DNA of 64,000 nucleotides from Dermatemys mawii (GCA_007922305.1 ML677351.1:7987673-8051672); one strand, 5' to 3'; shown: positions 32,922 through 47,075, numbered from the stretch's first letter. A program made the numbers and translations. The notes: a model not told the origin generated them from the sequence alone.

Positions 32922-35900
32922 AGAAGGAACTTCCTCTCCAACATTCCATATTTTATTTAGGACTGGTGCTACAGAGGGGTTCATCCATGAATAAAACGAA
33001 TTCAATAACCAATTAGTTGTAAATTTTTATTCAACTTGTGAATCAGCTCAGTATTTGGCCATTGTCTGAAACAAACATGGCATTATCTTTTATTTGAAGG
33101 AGCACACACTGCCATGCCACAATCCACAAAAGACAGGGAAAGCAGTTACTGGTGTTCAATTCTGCTATGTAGGAAAGGACGTAGAACCATTACTGTAAAA
33201 CTAGTCTCTTGTGTGCAAGTAAAGTTGGCCACATATTCATTCATGTAGCTCAATATTGTTCTGGTTGCCAGTATTTGCTGGGGGTAGGGGGGAGAGAAGA
33301 GAAGAGAAGGAGCATTGTTGTTCTGTGATCACATGGCAGTGGCAGCCCAAAGGTAAAGGGGTTAGGGACCATGAGAAACAGCACTTCCTAGGAAGAAGAG
33401 AAAGGAGTAGGGGGAAAGTGCTGCCCCTTTCTAGAACAGTTGCAGCACAATCACAAAAACAACAGGAGGAGATGCTGTTGTTCTTTTGACAGAAACAGGA
33501 GATGCCCCTACTCCCAATGTGTAACAACGGTGGCTAGAAATTTCTCTTGTAATTTATCTTCACTGGGGGGAGATGGGGGAAAAGGGGTTGTTAGCTTGTT
33601 TTCATGACCAGAAAATAAATTCACAGGAAATAACTTGGAATTCTATAGGGGGTTTTTTTCTGAAAAAACATACAGACTTCTTCATAGATGAAATTCCCTT
33701 CCCCAAATTTGTTTTCAAGTTGTGATTGCTAGCTGCACTTGTTTATAATATTTTAATGAGTTCCTAAAGCATTTACTTTCTAGATGGGGATGGCTCTTAG
33801 GAAAACTGTTCTCTTATCCCTCCAACTCGCTGGCATGACTAAATGTATATGTCTAATGATGAGAACTGGCAGTTGTAAGGGATTAAAGGCCTGTATGCAA
33901 ATGTGCTGTTGAAAATTGTTAAGATTACTGATTATGCATAAGATTTTGGATGAGTGTAACCAAACAATGAGATAGCTTAATCTCCCTATATGTTATGCAA
34001 GGATGAGCCTACTTCAAAATGGATAACCAGAAATCCTTAAACAGCAGAAAGGGCAAAATGTGCTCTGGAAGAACAAATTAATCTTTTCCCCTGTATCTGT
34101 GAGGAAATTTGGACCAAGATGCATAGATGCAGGGAGGGAGAAGAGAGCAAATGACAGACATAGTTCTGGGTACTTGATAGGCTTATAAACTGCCTTCTAC
34201 ATATGACCTTTATATTTATTACTCAGTTCTCCATAACTAAGTTGTAGGCTGAGTTAGCTCAGTACACTACAAGATATGTTCATACTTTAATCAACTTTTT
34301 GTAGTAATTTCTCTTTATTTTCATCTGAACAGTGCCAATAAAAATTATTTAAAAAAAAAAAAAAAAGATGAGGGAGACTATTCAGAAAAGGGAACTGGTT
34401 TGAGGCTAGCAATTTTGGATTTAAGAAACATTGATCTTCAGGAGCAGCCCCAGGTAAGGTAGCCCCCTTCGCTAAATCAAGACAACTGAGATTCCTCACA
34501 CCTATTCAAGACTGAAAAATCATTCCTGTAAAGCAATGCGGTTAACGGAGGTCTCAAAGATATGAAGAATGCAAGGTTTGGTTACACTGTTTGTGAACGT
34601 TAAAAAAAAATTAAATCTTCAACCAGGCAGATGGTTTAATACTTCTTCATTTTGGAAACACTTATTGTATTACAATGGTTGATTTATTTGTCTCCTAAAT
34701 CCAGTTCTCTCTTGATTTTGACATCATGTTGAAAGATGAGGGTGCAAGAAGTATTTCCATACTTTTGAGCTTGTCCATACTTATGCAGGACCTCTAATTC
34801 AACTATCCTAAAAAAGCAATGAATGAAACATTCCCATTTTAATTTATACCCCAACTTCATTTTTAAATCCCTTCTCGTGGCAAACTGTTTTCATTTACAC
34901 AATTTCACAGAAAGTGAGAAGGAAAAAAAACACTTTATCTTTAGAATCTAATACATCCTTCTGTTTCCAGTTTGCATTCTTTAACAGCAAAATATACTTA
35001 AAATATAATCACAATATTTATGTTTTCAATCAAAGTGGTCACAAACTTTTCATCCAGCAAGAATAAAAATAGTTTTATTAAAGTAAATAAACACAGACTC
35101 TTTTCTCTTTCAATTCCTAAAAGCCAATATTATTTTCTTCCAATTGTTGTGAAAACACTTTTTAAAATAGTTCAAACTACTTGGGAAATTTGTGATCAAA
35201 GCTTTCACTAATTTAGACAATAGTAGCACATTCCAAACATGAAATACAGTTTAAAGTTCTTATTTTACTTTCCTTATATTCAGTGGCTGATTTTCACAGC
35301 ACTGGAAGCGGTATCACGAACAGAGCCATGAGAAACTCAAGACTGATTCCAATTACTGGTAATAGTAGTGGATATTGTAATTCCAGCAGCAAATGTGGTA
35401 TTCTTATGACAAAAGAGAGCTATTCTTTGGGGTAGCTGAACCTCAGAATGGAATGGGAATAAGGAACAAGGCACTGCAGCAATCATATATTGCAATCAAG
35501 TATTGTACAACACAGAGGGAAGGGAAAGGATAAGAAGGATAGAATATCTGACACCAGTCAGTACTCTGTTCCAGTAGTCTAATACAACCAGCGAACACCA
35601 GAGGGAGAAAGAAAAAAATTTAGAAAGTCAGAATTTAAAAAATATAAATTAAAAGTTACTGTATTTTTCTCAGAGGTCACAAATTCATTTAAAAAAAACT
35701 TAGGTCTTATTTTTAAAGGATTTACAACCTATTTAGGACTAGGATAATATTCTTTCAGTTCTAGGACCTACGTCCCTTTTTATTAATTCACAATGTAAAC
35801 ATTATTGGGTAAACTCTAATGCCTATACTCACATATTGTTGAGTGCAGCCATTCACCACTAACATACCCCAAGAGGTGAAGTTTAAGAGATTTCAAATCC

Positions 35901-38415
35901 ACTCTCTGGCTATTTAGAAACCTGTTAGTATCCTTCAAGTTCTCTGACATGCCTCTTCATGCTATGACTATTTATTTAAATCAACAAGTACAGCTTAAGT
36001 AGCATCAGGTTCCTATTGACAGGCGAGTAATTAAAGTCAGCCAACACAACACCAAGTGCCTAATGTATGCATGCATTAATTTGCCCAACTGAGGAATGCT
36101 TCCCCAGACTGCATTTGTTTCTTATGGATGGGTGATGTGTTCCCTCCATGCCTCATGGCTTTCACTGCTTGCTAATTAGTGCTTTCTTAATCCCTTTCAG
36201 AAAAAAAACTGAAGCAAGATTTTACAGTTCCAGTCCCATAAATGGGTGGTCACTTAGACTAAGTCAAGCCATATCAGAACACAAAAACATTTTAATCAGT
36301 CAATGTGAAATAAAAGTATGGCAAAAATCCTAACTTTTATCTGTCTCTGGGGTTTAAGCTAATTAAAATGCACAGGGCCCTTACTCACATTACAGTCTTG
36401 CTGTTCTTCTGTACACTAATAAGCTCACAAAAGATGGTGAAAGCAATGAACTGAATAATTGTTGAAATGTACAGTTTGTAAAAGAAACTGTAAAGATTTT
36501 GGTTCCGTAGTCAGGAGGTTCCAATTCAGAAAAAATGCCATTAGAGTGCAGTTTCCTTCTCATATTCGCAATTCATCTTTTGCTTATTTGTTTTTTTAAG
36601 TGTGTATATTTGTGAGGTCAAATTTAGTGACTTCAGGATTTAAACCACATCCATTAAAATGAAGAAACTTTATATACAATGGGGGTAGGCACAGGGAAGA
36701 GGGTGAACACGTGCGTGATCTTTCAGACACTTCATAGTTGAATTGTTGAAACAACACATTTCCTTTGGCTGCTTTCAGCCCCTGGAGGCTAGTGGTCCTT
36801 TACTATTTTGACATGGTCTGTAAAGACTTTGGTGCATTGGTACAATAAACATTAAGCTTAAACTTGTGGAAGGGAGAGGGGAGTGTAAAAAAACACACCA
36901 TCTCTGTCCAATAACTCCCTCAGACCACCAAGTCATTTCTCCAACTAAAAATAAATCATTTTATTAACAATGTTCTGTATTTAAACTAACATAAATAGAG
37001 AAGACTTTTCATTCTACCTTTTTCCCCAGGGCATTACTTCATATTTACAAAAAATATCTTGGCCATGTAATTTAAGAGTAAAATAATAATTTCCTATGCT
37101 TTAATATATGTCAAAGCATGTAATTTTGTTTAAGAGTTGCCAGGGAACTACATATGTTCCAAAATATACTAAATACTCTCTATAAATCTCTAACTTTAAT
37201 TATTTTTAAATAAATATGGTAGAAACAGAACTTAACATGTTCAAAGAAAGGTTAACTCAAAACTGTAATTAAAAGAAAAAATAACCTCTTGAAGCCAGGC
37301 AGGGCAGGGCAGGATGTCTGGGTGGACTGTTAAAAAATGTAAATGAAACCTACAGCAGACATACTAGAGTAGCAGGTAAAAACACACACGCTCTTCTGTG
37401 GTACTCCAGGTGCTTGGGAATTTCGGAGCAGGAAGGGTGGAGCTACTAATGACAGTGTTGCATACTGAATTAATGGTAGTATGTACAGAATATAGGAATG
37501 GAAACTTGGATGCGCTGCCCCCAACACACACACATTTAGAAAGTCTTAGCTTTCTCCTAAAAGAGAGCTAAATTATAACTTGGTGAAATTAATCTGGAAT
37601 AATCTTTGTTTATATGGCTTTCTTTTTATGTCCCCCAGAGTGCTCCACCTCCCAGTTGCACCATTTGAAGCCCCAAAGTTCCATTTCTGAGCTTCATCTA
37701 TAAACGGCAACTAATCTTTTAAATCACAGCCAGGACATACCTGTGTCCTCTGTTAAGACTCCAACATTACCTACTAAAAGCCACAATGTGTTCATATTTA
37801 ATTTGGAAGTATCTGGAAAACCTCCCAGTCTAAACATTTGACATGAAGTGTTTGAAAGCAGAGCACCAAATAATCCTGGTTTATATGAGTATAGTTTAGT
37901 AATCTGCATACAGAAGCTATTTTGCTTACTGAAGCTTTTTAACCACATCCATAGAATTTCTTTATGAATGTATGCATAGTAAAATATTTTGCATTGCTTT
38001 GGTTTCAGAGCAGTTTGGCGAAAGAAACAGGAAATATAAATTAAATACTCAACATTCTACATGACTGCACAAGAGATACAAATGATTCCCACTCTGGACA
38101 CTAAAAGCAGAGGTTACAAAGAACATGACATATAAGAAACGTCAATAATTTACAGATCATCTGCTTGCAGGGAAGAAGCAAAACAGTGGACAAGAATGGT
38201 AATTCAATCTTTCAGGGAACAAAAATTGCTAAGTTTCCTCTGCAACACAGAAGTTCTGATCTTGCAAACTTTTGTGCAAAAGCTAACTTTTAAGCATACA
38301 AGTAGGTCTACTGACTTTAGTGGCCCTGCTCATACACTCTAAGCTAAACACATGCTTCATGTCTGCAGGGCTGGAAATTTAGATTCCATCTTTAGAAGCA
38401 GATTATTTCAAAATC
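32922..38415. other. No recognisable gene; old repeats only
   Basis: Long AT-rich intron stretch with homopolymer runs (for example 16 A near 34351). A piece at about 38250-38385 (AAGCATACAAGTAGGTC, CTAAACACATGCTTCATG) resembles an old amniote palindromic repeat. Nothing else can be named. Confidence 0.45.
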
Positions 38416-38648
38416 AAAAACAAAATAAAACCCAAAACCCTTTTTAAAATCTTATTTCAAAAAGTCAGAAATTAAATAAAAAAACACATATATATTGCCT
38501 ATAAAAACTGTATTGTATATACACAAACACACAAAAACAAAATAAAACCCAAAACCCTTTTTAAAATCTTATTTCAAAAAGTCAGAATTAAATAAAAAAC
38601 ACATATATATTGCCTATAAAAACTGTATTGTATATACACACACACCAT
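38416..38648. repeat. Recent tandem duplication, 117-bp unit, two copies
   Basis: The unit starting CAAAATAAAACCCAAAACCC at 38421 recurs at 38538 and is nearly identical through AAAACTGTATTGTATATACA. The copies differ mainly by one-base changes in A-runs and the length of the terminal ACAC stretch. High identity suggests a recent duplication. Confidence 0.85.
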
Positions 38649-40416
38649 ATCATAAAAGGTTACTAAAAGATAATGCCCAAAAGAAGAATAGCCATTAGTA
38701 AATATTTTTCCACTCAAAGGTCCATCCTCGTTAAAATATGCACCATTAGTCACTGTTAGTACCAGACCCACTTTTTATTGAAATTATCTTTGAGATTGTT
38801 TACACCCATTTTTGTAGTCATGACTTCATTGATGGTATCATTGGCAGGAAGCAAATGCTGGAAAGCTTCCACTTGGCTTTTGGGACTCCATCAGTGTCAT
38901 CTCACTGACTAAAATTACTCTAATACTGAATTTTTGACTGACCTGTATATATTACACAAGTGGCCTCTGCCAATTTTAAATCCTGTCTCTTGCATCCCTT
39001 TGTAATCTAAACCCATATCCTTATTTATATTCACAAGGTCCAGGCTGATAAAATTCAGTCTCTGATGCACTAGTATTGCTTGCTTTGACTCATCTGGGAA
39101 TTCCTCCATCTGAGTGAGTATTATCAAGGACATAAATAAATATGAGTTTGTTCTTTATATTATTTAATGGGACATCTTCTAAACACAAGTATTGGAGGCA
39201 AAAGTAGTGAAAAAAATAATTTTCCACCTGAAGTCCAGGTATAATAGATATTTATTTCCTCTTCCCTGGAAATATCAAAAGCCTGACTTCAGAGCTGTGT
39301 GGGATACCTCAGTTCTGTGAATGGAATGCTGTGTGGGATGTTTAGTCTCCATTATAAGCAATTCTCAATCTCTTTTGAGTAGAAGCTGCTAATTATGCCA
39401 GTTATGCTGAAGGATGAGTGGTGGTTTTGTGATCTCAACTATTGTTTTCCAGAGTTAAGATCACCAACTCATTTTATTGGTTCTACAGGATCTGGAATAA
39501 AAAGCTAGAGTACCCATTATTCCTTTATTTTCAAAGAAGTAAACATTTACAAACTTTTCACTGAGGAAGAAGACTTCACTGGCAACAACTACGTCCACTG
39601 TTTAAGACTGTTAACCTCCCTCCTAAGGGGGGAATAAAAAAAAGTGGGGCGAGGGAGGACGAGGACATGTCATCACCACACTGGTTTGCACTACTACTCG
39701 TAGAGTGTTTAGTTTTGAATCTGCTAGTTGCTCAGTTATTTAGGTCAGATTCTTAGCTGATATAAATTGACATCACTCCATTGGCTTCAACAGAGCTTCA
39801 CTGATTAAAATAGGCCAACGTCTCATTTGTTAATCTAGCATTTCATTAAAAAAACCAAAAGAAACAACAACAAAAACTTTGTCAAAAGTGTTTCAGGGAA
39901 AAGCCACAATGTCATCTTAGCAATAAAACTAATTTTGTAACTGTCCTGAATACTGTATTTCCCTCTTCCCTGAAAAGAAAAGGAGAATATTTTAGGCTGC
40001 AGCTGATAAAAAGTTAGTTGCTTAAACAAACAGAAAAACCACAGCATGGGATCCATCTGATCAGAGATTTTTTTTTTTTTTAAACTCTTGGGCGAGTGGG
40101 AAAGCACGTGAACAACAGAACAATTGCTTTATCTGCTTGAAAGAAACCTCTGAGAACAGAGTGAAGTTTTGTGAATGCCAGAATTGAAGTTACAGAACTC
40201 CCATCTCATCTGAGGCCTCTTGCAGATATCACTTATTCTGTTCGAGGCTGAAAAAAGAATAAGTCCAGTTGGCTGCAGTAGGAGTTTTGAGTAGGGATTT
40301 ACAAAAAAATATAACTGAGAAAAGTCTGTTTTGAGAACTAGCTGTTGTTGCATTTGGAGACAAAAACTGACAACAGTCTTGGTGAACATTTTATGTCTCC
40401 TCCTAATAATCCAGAC
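38649..40416. other. Intron-like; one faint old repeat
   Basis: At 39750-39820, GGTCAGATTCTTAGCTGATATAAATTG followed by CTCCATTGGCTTCAACAGAG resembles a widespread old amniote palindromic repeat (low confidence). The rest is featureless. Confidence 0.4.
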
Positions 40417-40517
40417 CAGTGTTTCTTAATGACGAGTCTGTGGACCAGCAGTGGTCCCTGAAATCTCCCTGGCACAGTTGAGGAAGGCAGTAAGCCGGTC
40501 CCTGGTATCAAACACTG
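40417..40517. mobile_element. Short hAT-type MITE with target duplication
   Basis: Starts CAGTGTTTCTTAATGACG and ends GGTATCAAACACTG. Flanks are atccagac and gtctagac (6 of 8 bases match). The 101-bp element is palindromic overall (GTGGACCAGCAGTGGTCCCTG core). Confidence 0.72.
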
Positions 40518-43500
40518 GTCTAGACTACTCTGGATACACTAGAGAAGCCATGTTTTTCATAGCTTAATATGGGAAGCAAGAAACATGATGCCAAAAGGGA
40601 TCTAACAAGACAGTTTGTGCTTAATGCTCCAGTGTTTTATTCCTTGCCCCTTTTACCTACCACTGTTCCATATCTAGCGCATCCCCATGAATTGGTTAAA
40701 CGTGTACACTGTGACCTGGGTTTAGTTTTCACACAAAATAGGCATCTGTATTCACAAAAAAAAAAAAGGTCATCCTTCTTAAACCAATTCCTAGACCTAC
40801 TAGGGCATGACATTGTTTATGTAAGGCTAAGTGCAAAGCCCTGACCTCCTCAGTTCCATCATGACCTCAGAGCATAGAGCCTACTCACCCTACCGTAGTC
40901 CTTACCACTTTAATGATGTCAGATGGGGCTGCTATGTTTTAGGAATATAATTTACCAAAACTGAAAATTGTTTATTTTTGCTGTTACTGATAATCATTCC
41001 CATATATTGTTTCAGTAAATCTAAAAATGCCTTGGGATTACTAATCAGAAATCATATGCCCTTGTCAGACTAACATTAATACAAGTGTCTACAAAAGAAA
41101 GGTTTACTGTATATTATTCTTGTTAAAAATAGGATAAATCATGGTCAGGCAGGGAAAGATGTTATTTTTCTACAGATGTTTAGAAGAGAGAACAGTTAAA
41201 TGAATGGCTATGTCATTTCTCCCTCAAACTTTAAGATGAGTGGATCAGGATTATATCTTTAAAGGAAACTTTAGTCTTTCTATCCTATTTCATTGTCACT
41301 CAAGACTCGGGTACACTTATACCTATTCCATCCCTCAGAGCTTTTCCCCATATATATTTAAATTCAACATCAAATCAGAGTTTTGAGGGCAAAAGAATAA
41401 AATTATCTATGCAATTTTAGAAGAACTATGTAGAAGGAAAGTTTAAACACACTGATGAAGGTCTAGTGGATTGTAAAAACTTGTTTTTATCTCAACAGGT
41501 TCTTCAAATGTACTTAATGGTACATGTGGAAATGTAAAAGGCCTTCATGTCTAAACATTAAGTTATAAGTAAGATACCACATATTTTAAAGCCATTATCA
41601 CTTCAATAGGTAGTTATAGATAGATTTAGAAGATAAAGTGCCTACGTCTAAACTTAGTTTATTTAATGAGACTTTCCATTTCAAATAAAAAAGCACATAC
41701 AGTTTGAACTTGATTGCACAACTGACCAATTTTTCACATTTTTCTCCATGTACCATGCAAGGCATGATCTCAGTACACACATAATGGATAGAAAACAAGA
41801 GTTTCTTTGTGTACATTAATTCAAAAGCTGTAAAAGTCATTCAGCCAAACTTCACTATACTTTCACCTTTAAACCTTAACCTGACTTGTAACAACATTTG
41901 TAGCCTCTACAATTACACTGGGTGCACCCAGACGGAGTTAATCACCCTTCAACTCTTGATGCAGAGAATAATGATCTACCACTTAAGCTTGAGCCCTTAA
42001 AATCCTAAAGAAAAATACATATATATCAGCATCTTAAATCAGCAGTGAAATAGCAAGAGTATTCAAATTACTTGTTTCAGAAAGGGAAAATAATAAGAAA
42101 ACCCATACAGTTTACAACTTATGAAAGATTAAATACATTAATTTAAAGTCTCCTCCAAGAATAAATTACTGATTCCACAGCACATATTACTGGGCTTCTG
42201 ATCAATAGTTTTACAGAAACCACACATAGAAAAGATCCGCTTAACGATAGGTGTATTTCAAAAATTTCAATAAATGAAAAATAAAGAATGCAAGACTTTA
42301 ATATGTGTTTGAATAATTTGTTGAGGTATGACCTCAGTTTGTAAGCAGATACCATTATTTAAATCAAGAAACTACTGCAAGTATCTAGAGTAAGCCTTCT
42401 GCATGTAACATGCCAGGTTTCCCTTCAAATCTATTGTTACTCTGCAACATGGTCCAAGACCACAGTCCAATTTTCTAATTTGCGCTACAGATAGAGCAAA
42501 TATAGTTAAAATATTTGTTCTATGTAGGGAGCCTAATATAAGACATGCTAAATCAATATAATTTTAATAAATCTCTCCAAGAATACATCTCCGACCCACA
42601 AACAATATGGACATTTGTTCAATACAATAGATTTTTAAAAAGAGAGGAAGAGAGAGAACTTCTAAAAAGTATATCCGTCAAACAAAAAAACAAGAGGTCC
42701 AATACCAAAAATAGTGGGGAGAGGTGGGAGAGAAAGGAGGAATGACTGTGGAAAAGGTCAACAAAATACATAAAATTATCATTGAAATAAATGAGAAAAT
42801 AAAAGTGAGGTAGAAAGGCACTCAGATATGAACACTTTGATGGAAGTCTTGAGGATTTCTTTAGAGTATAGCCACAGACTTCAATAGGACCAAGATTTCA
42901 CCCACTGTGGGTTCTCTGCCTCCTCCCAAAAAATTCTTGGAGGAGCAAGCTGTTTGTTCCCCCAACCCCTTACCAAAGTAGACTCTCACCAGCATACCAC
43001 TATTTTTATTCTTTCTTCATTATAACTTTTAAAACAACATTTTAAATTCTTTTTTCAACAGGTTTTAACAAGTATATCAGACAACACTAGCCTGCATATA
43101 TGACGTACTCGGGTGAAATAAGAACCCTCAAACACAGTTCACTGAGCCAGTTCACCACCGTTGATGCCACCACCTTCATGTCTACCATATAAGTAGCTAA
43201 TACTATCATAGTACAAATGTTCAGTTCATTGCAGAAAAAAAGGCTTCACCAAACTGATCCGGCCTTCATTTGGCTGGAGTAAGAGAAGTAAAACAAGATT
43301 CAGTTTTACATGAATCAAAACAATCTGGGAGTTGTGATGAAAAGGCTGAGTTATAAAACCCAATGTAATTCCAGTTGCCTGTGGGTTATAGTTGCCCATG
43401 CTTTCTTCTTCTTCTTCTTCTTCAGATTGTAAAACAAAGTTATTGCATAAAAAAAAAAAAAAAGCGCAACATTTCTTTGTAATATGTGTATGCCTGTAGG

Positions 43501-43789
43501 ATTGGTAAATAAAAGGCAAAACAGGTCTTGCCGTGTCGAGGCATGAATATTGATCCTGCTGACATGAGGCTTCAAGGTGCAACATCAAGTCAGATTTTTA
43601 TGAATAATGTCATTGTCTCCCACCTCATACACTTTGACAGTGAGTTTTCTGAAATACATCACCACCTCTCAAAATTAACGTGCCTGCATGTCTACATCCT
43701 AATTAGAATATACAAAACTGCAAAGGAAAAAGGAAAACAAAAGGTGTCTATATCAATATTTCTCACTAGTAATAATCTAGTAGACTGAG
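40518..43789. other. No gene; microsatellite and A-run
   Basis: There is a CTT repeat at 43404-43423 and a run of 15 A at 43449-43463. ORFs on the minus strand here are produced by these repeats. Confidence 0.5.
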
Positions 43790-43965
43790 ACTCACATTGT
43801 CTGTTCCTAAACTCTGTCAGATTTCCTGTGTGAGCTTAAACTATGTACCTCAGTTCCCTCATCTATAAACTGAAGATAATATTTCCCCACCTCATCAGGA
43901 TGTTGTGAGCAACACATTAACATTTGTGAGGTGTTCCATAGTATGATCCTGGAGACTATACATAT
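43790..43965 (+). mobile_element. MIR SINE (mammalian-wide/amniote interspersed repeat)
   Basis: Carries the MIR order CTGTGTGAGCTTAAAC, CCTCAGTTCCCTCATCTATAA, TGAAGATAATATTTCCCCACCTC, GGATGTTGTGAG, and CATTTGTGAGGTGTTCCATA. The tRNA-like head is largely gone; the core and 3' part remain. Confidence 0.82.
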
Positions 43966-44081
43966 TTACAGATTGATGGATCAGAAATATAAATAAAAAA
44001 CAGAAGGCAGAGCACAACAAAAAAGTGGAGGAACAGGAGAGATTTTCAGATAGCCTATTAAGAAACCTTCCTCCCTAAATA

Positions 44082-44104
44082 TTATATATATATATATATA
44101 TATA
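44082..44104. repeat. (AT)n microsatellite
   Basis: About 11 uninterrupted AT units. Confidence 0.95.
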
Positions 44105-44879
44105 AAAGCTGTAATTCTGTTTTGAGGTCTTGGCAATAAGAAAAAGCCTCAAGAGTGCAGGGTTTCCCTCAAAACTCCTGTGGATATCAGCTCTATTTTC
44201 TACCCCTCTGATTTGCTGCTTTGAAAGCCCTCCGTTGCACTTTTAACAATAATGTCATAAGCAATTCAGATTTTGTATTTTTCTAAAAAATTTACATTAC
44301 TAAAATGTATACATTTCACTGGCTTCCCCACTCCCTTCCCTAAAAGTCTGGGAGAAAGAAAAAGTGTGTTTAGGTCATCTCTATACTCCAACCAGGGAAC
44401 TATGGCCCTTAATCAGGAGTTGGAAAGAAAAATTATTCCTAAAATTCTAGTTGCATAAATATTCTGCCAAGCCATTTCTGCCCAACCACCAGAAACAGAA
44501 CATAAGGAGACAAAAATAGTCAGTAGTCCACATGTCTCAATTCACTTGAATGTCACCAATTCATTCAAATTACCCTTAAATATTTTACTTTCCCTTCTTG
44601 GCAAAAACAACCCATTATTCAGTGACATTAACCAATTACAGTAAAGGGAACTACTTCAAAATTGTAAATGAACATGACATACATAGAGAGGATTATTTTC
44701 TAAAGTCTTTCTAAATTAAGAAAGATAAAATATTCATAAGCAAATAAAATTTCTTACTGTATATTATTTCCTATTTTGAGGCTCAAGTTGATTCTTTTGT
44801 TTGTTTTTAGAAGTAACAAAATGCAGGTTTAAATCACAGATTTTCAGCAAGATTGTTTTCCAGTTTCCATACTTTAGAG

Positions 44880-44992
44880 GAGTGTTTCTCAAGTTTTTAA
44901 ATACCAGGGACTGGCTTACTGACTTCCTAACTCATGTCAGGGAGATCTCAGGGAACAGCACTGCTCCATGGATCAGTTGTTGAGAAACGTTG
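44880..44992. mobile_element. hAT-type MITE with 8-bp target duplication
   Basis: Starts GAGTGTTTCTCAAG and ends GTTGAGAAACGTTG, inverted copies of a CAGYGTTTCTCAA terminus. Flanks ctttagag (44872-44879) and ctttagat (44993-45000) match at 7 of 8 bases. Confidence 0.8.
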
Positions 44993-45909
44993 CTTTAGAT
45001 TTTTAGAAGAACAAAAGTAGTGGTCATATCACTTCTCATATCAAGTAATAGGAAAGATCTGTTTTTCCTTCTTGTCTATAAAGAAGCCAAAGGGCAGCAA
45101 CCCCCTCCTCCTTTCTAATTTGCTTCTAGTCCTATTTTCAATTTAACCCTTATAATCTCATTCAATTCCACGTGCACTTACACCCCAAATGATACCCTGC
45201 ATGTGTTCCAGACAAGTCTTTCCCTTCTTTTGGAGTTGAAACCATGCTTAGCAGAGTTATGAGTCAACTCTGTCTCAAACAAAAGTAGAGTTAGCTGCTT
45301 TAGTCATGTTGAGCCCAAGCAGTTTTTGATAAAATTGCCCATTGATCACTGATGTATCTGTAGCTGCCCAGAGGTTCAAGTCCTACTAGATAACAATCAG
45401 TCCTGGGTGAGAGAGAACAACATGCCTTGAGTGATGTATTTCATAGGCTATATCTTTGAGAGATCCTTACACAAGGCCTTCTCTCAACATAATTTCTAGA
45501 CCTGGATAGACTACCATCAATATCTGATGATAAACAGTTGTCTCTCTTCAGATACTCCTATGCAGAAATGAATTGTTACATTAGATCATATGATGTGTCC
45601 TTCTCCATCACTCCTACTTCTCCATGTCAAAAAGTTTATTTGTTTCCTAGTGAAAGGTCTTTTGGTATCAAAAGGTAGGATAATTTGTCTTCTCTTGCCT
45701 GTACTGTCCTTTTTTTTTTCTTCCTTGTTTCTGCACTCTGAACCCCCACTTCTCAGATGTCAGCCATTTTCTCACCCATAAACAGTTCTTTAGCATGAGA
45801 CATTAGCAACAGTGTAATGCCTGATCCTCAGCTAAGGAAGGGGGAGTATTTGAGGATCCAAATACTGGATGAGTTAGGTGCAAGGCAAGCCCCTAGCACA
45901 AATCTAGAG
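44993..45909. other. No recognisable feature
   Basis: Intron-like sequence. A GGTTCAAGTCC string at 45373 looks like a Pol III B box but has no matching A box. Confidence 0.5.
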
Positions 45910-46530
45910 CAGGGATTGGCAATATTTGGCATGTGGCCTGCTAGGGTTAGCTCCCTGGCGGGACTGGACAGTTTGTTTACCTGCCACGTCCGCAGGTTCA
46001 GCTGATTGCAGCTCCCACTGGCCACAGTTCACCGTTCCAGGCCAATGGGGACTGTGGGAAGTGGTGGCCAGCACATCCCTTGGCCCATGCCACTTCCTGT
46101 AGCTCCCATTCCAACAGTGTCCAATATATTCGCCACTAGCCACATGTGGCAAATAGGCTATTGAAATGTGGCTAATGCATGACCAATGTGTTGGTCTGTA
46201 AATCCACTTTTTCTGCAGTAAATTTTATAAAATACAAGTAAAATCGGGAGGTTGAGTTAAGATGCATGGCCAGTATGAATTATGCACCAGATTTCAGGGT
46301 TATGGTAGTAGTATGTTTCTTGTATGTTTTTTAATCCTTTTTTATAATGTGGTGAATAAGAAAAATTCAAAACCACAAGTGTGGCTAGCACCGAATTTCT
46401 ATTGGACACAGCTGCCCTATTGGCCTGGAGCAGCGAACCGCGTCCATTGGAGCTATGATCAGCCGAACCTAGGGACGTGGCAGGTAAACAAACTGCCCAG
46501 CCCACCGGGAGGCTGATCTTTGGCCTGCTA
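45910..46530. mobile_element. hAT-type MITE, same family as 12438, split by another element
   Basis: The left end CAGGGATTGGCAATATTTGG and the block AGTTTGTTTACCTGCCACGTCC match the 12438 element. The family resumes after 46415 with GGCCTGGAGCAGCGAACC and GCAGGTAAACAAACTGCC. The outermost right terminus is eroded. The interruption is at 46111-46414. Confidence 0.75.
46111..46414. mobile_element. Second DNA transposon nested in the MITE
   Basis: Terminal inverted repeats of about 30 bases are visible: CAGTGTCCAATATATTCGCC..CTAGCCACATGTGG at the left and TGTGGCTAGCACCGAATTTC..ATTGGACACAG at the right. The flanks ctcccatt and gccctatt match only partly, so the duplication has decayed. It lacks a transposase. 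Confidence 0.72.
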
Positions 46531-46929
46531 CATCATATTTAGGGCATCTTTGTGCTCAAGGTGACGTTATTAAGTGGCCTCAGAACAATCAGAAGCTGGA
46601 TATTAAATGTCTAAGACTAGAAGTACCACCACCAAGAGATATCTAATATGAGTAATGTTACCAGTGACCTATGATGGGATGATGCACTATCCTCTTTCTG
46701 GGGCATGAAATCATGCAGACCAGAACACAATTACACACTAAGAGTACAACTGATATATATTATACCCAAAATAAAAAAAAAAAAAGTTATATGTTATGTC
46801 TACATACACACTAATACAGCCAATTTACAGGATTTCTCATGCCATTTAAACTTGAAGGTTCACCATGAGCACCAACAACTCCCATTGACCAGAACTGGAA
46901 TTGAGTGTGTAAAGTCCTTTTGAAAATAC

Positions 46930-47075
46930 CACCTTACTTTGAACACCGAAGTGAAGATTTTCAAAAATGATTAATGATGTTGGATGGCTCAGGTTTTGGG
47001 TGCCCAACTCAAAACACCAAAAATGGAGTCTAAATTTCTGAGGGTGAGGATTTGACTTTTTGAAAGTCAAGCTGC
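46930..47075. repeat. Old amniote interspersed repeat
   Basis: GAAGATTTTCAAAAATGATTA, then GGTTTTGGGTGCCCAACTC, then CTGAGGGTGAGGATTTGAC match the order of a common sauropsid repeat. I do not have its formal name. Confidence 0.5.

Noticed and set aside
43226..43588. 120-aa minus-strand ORF
   Set aside because: Poly-Phe and poly-Glu tracts come from the A-run and the CTT microsatellite; not a gene.
45373..45383. GGTTCAAGTCC, a Pol III B-box match
   Set aside because: There is no A box at the right distance and no cloverleaf, so it is not a tRNA or a clear SINE head.
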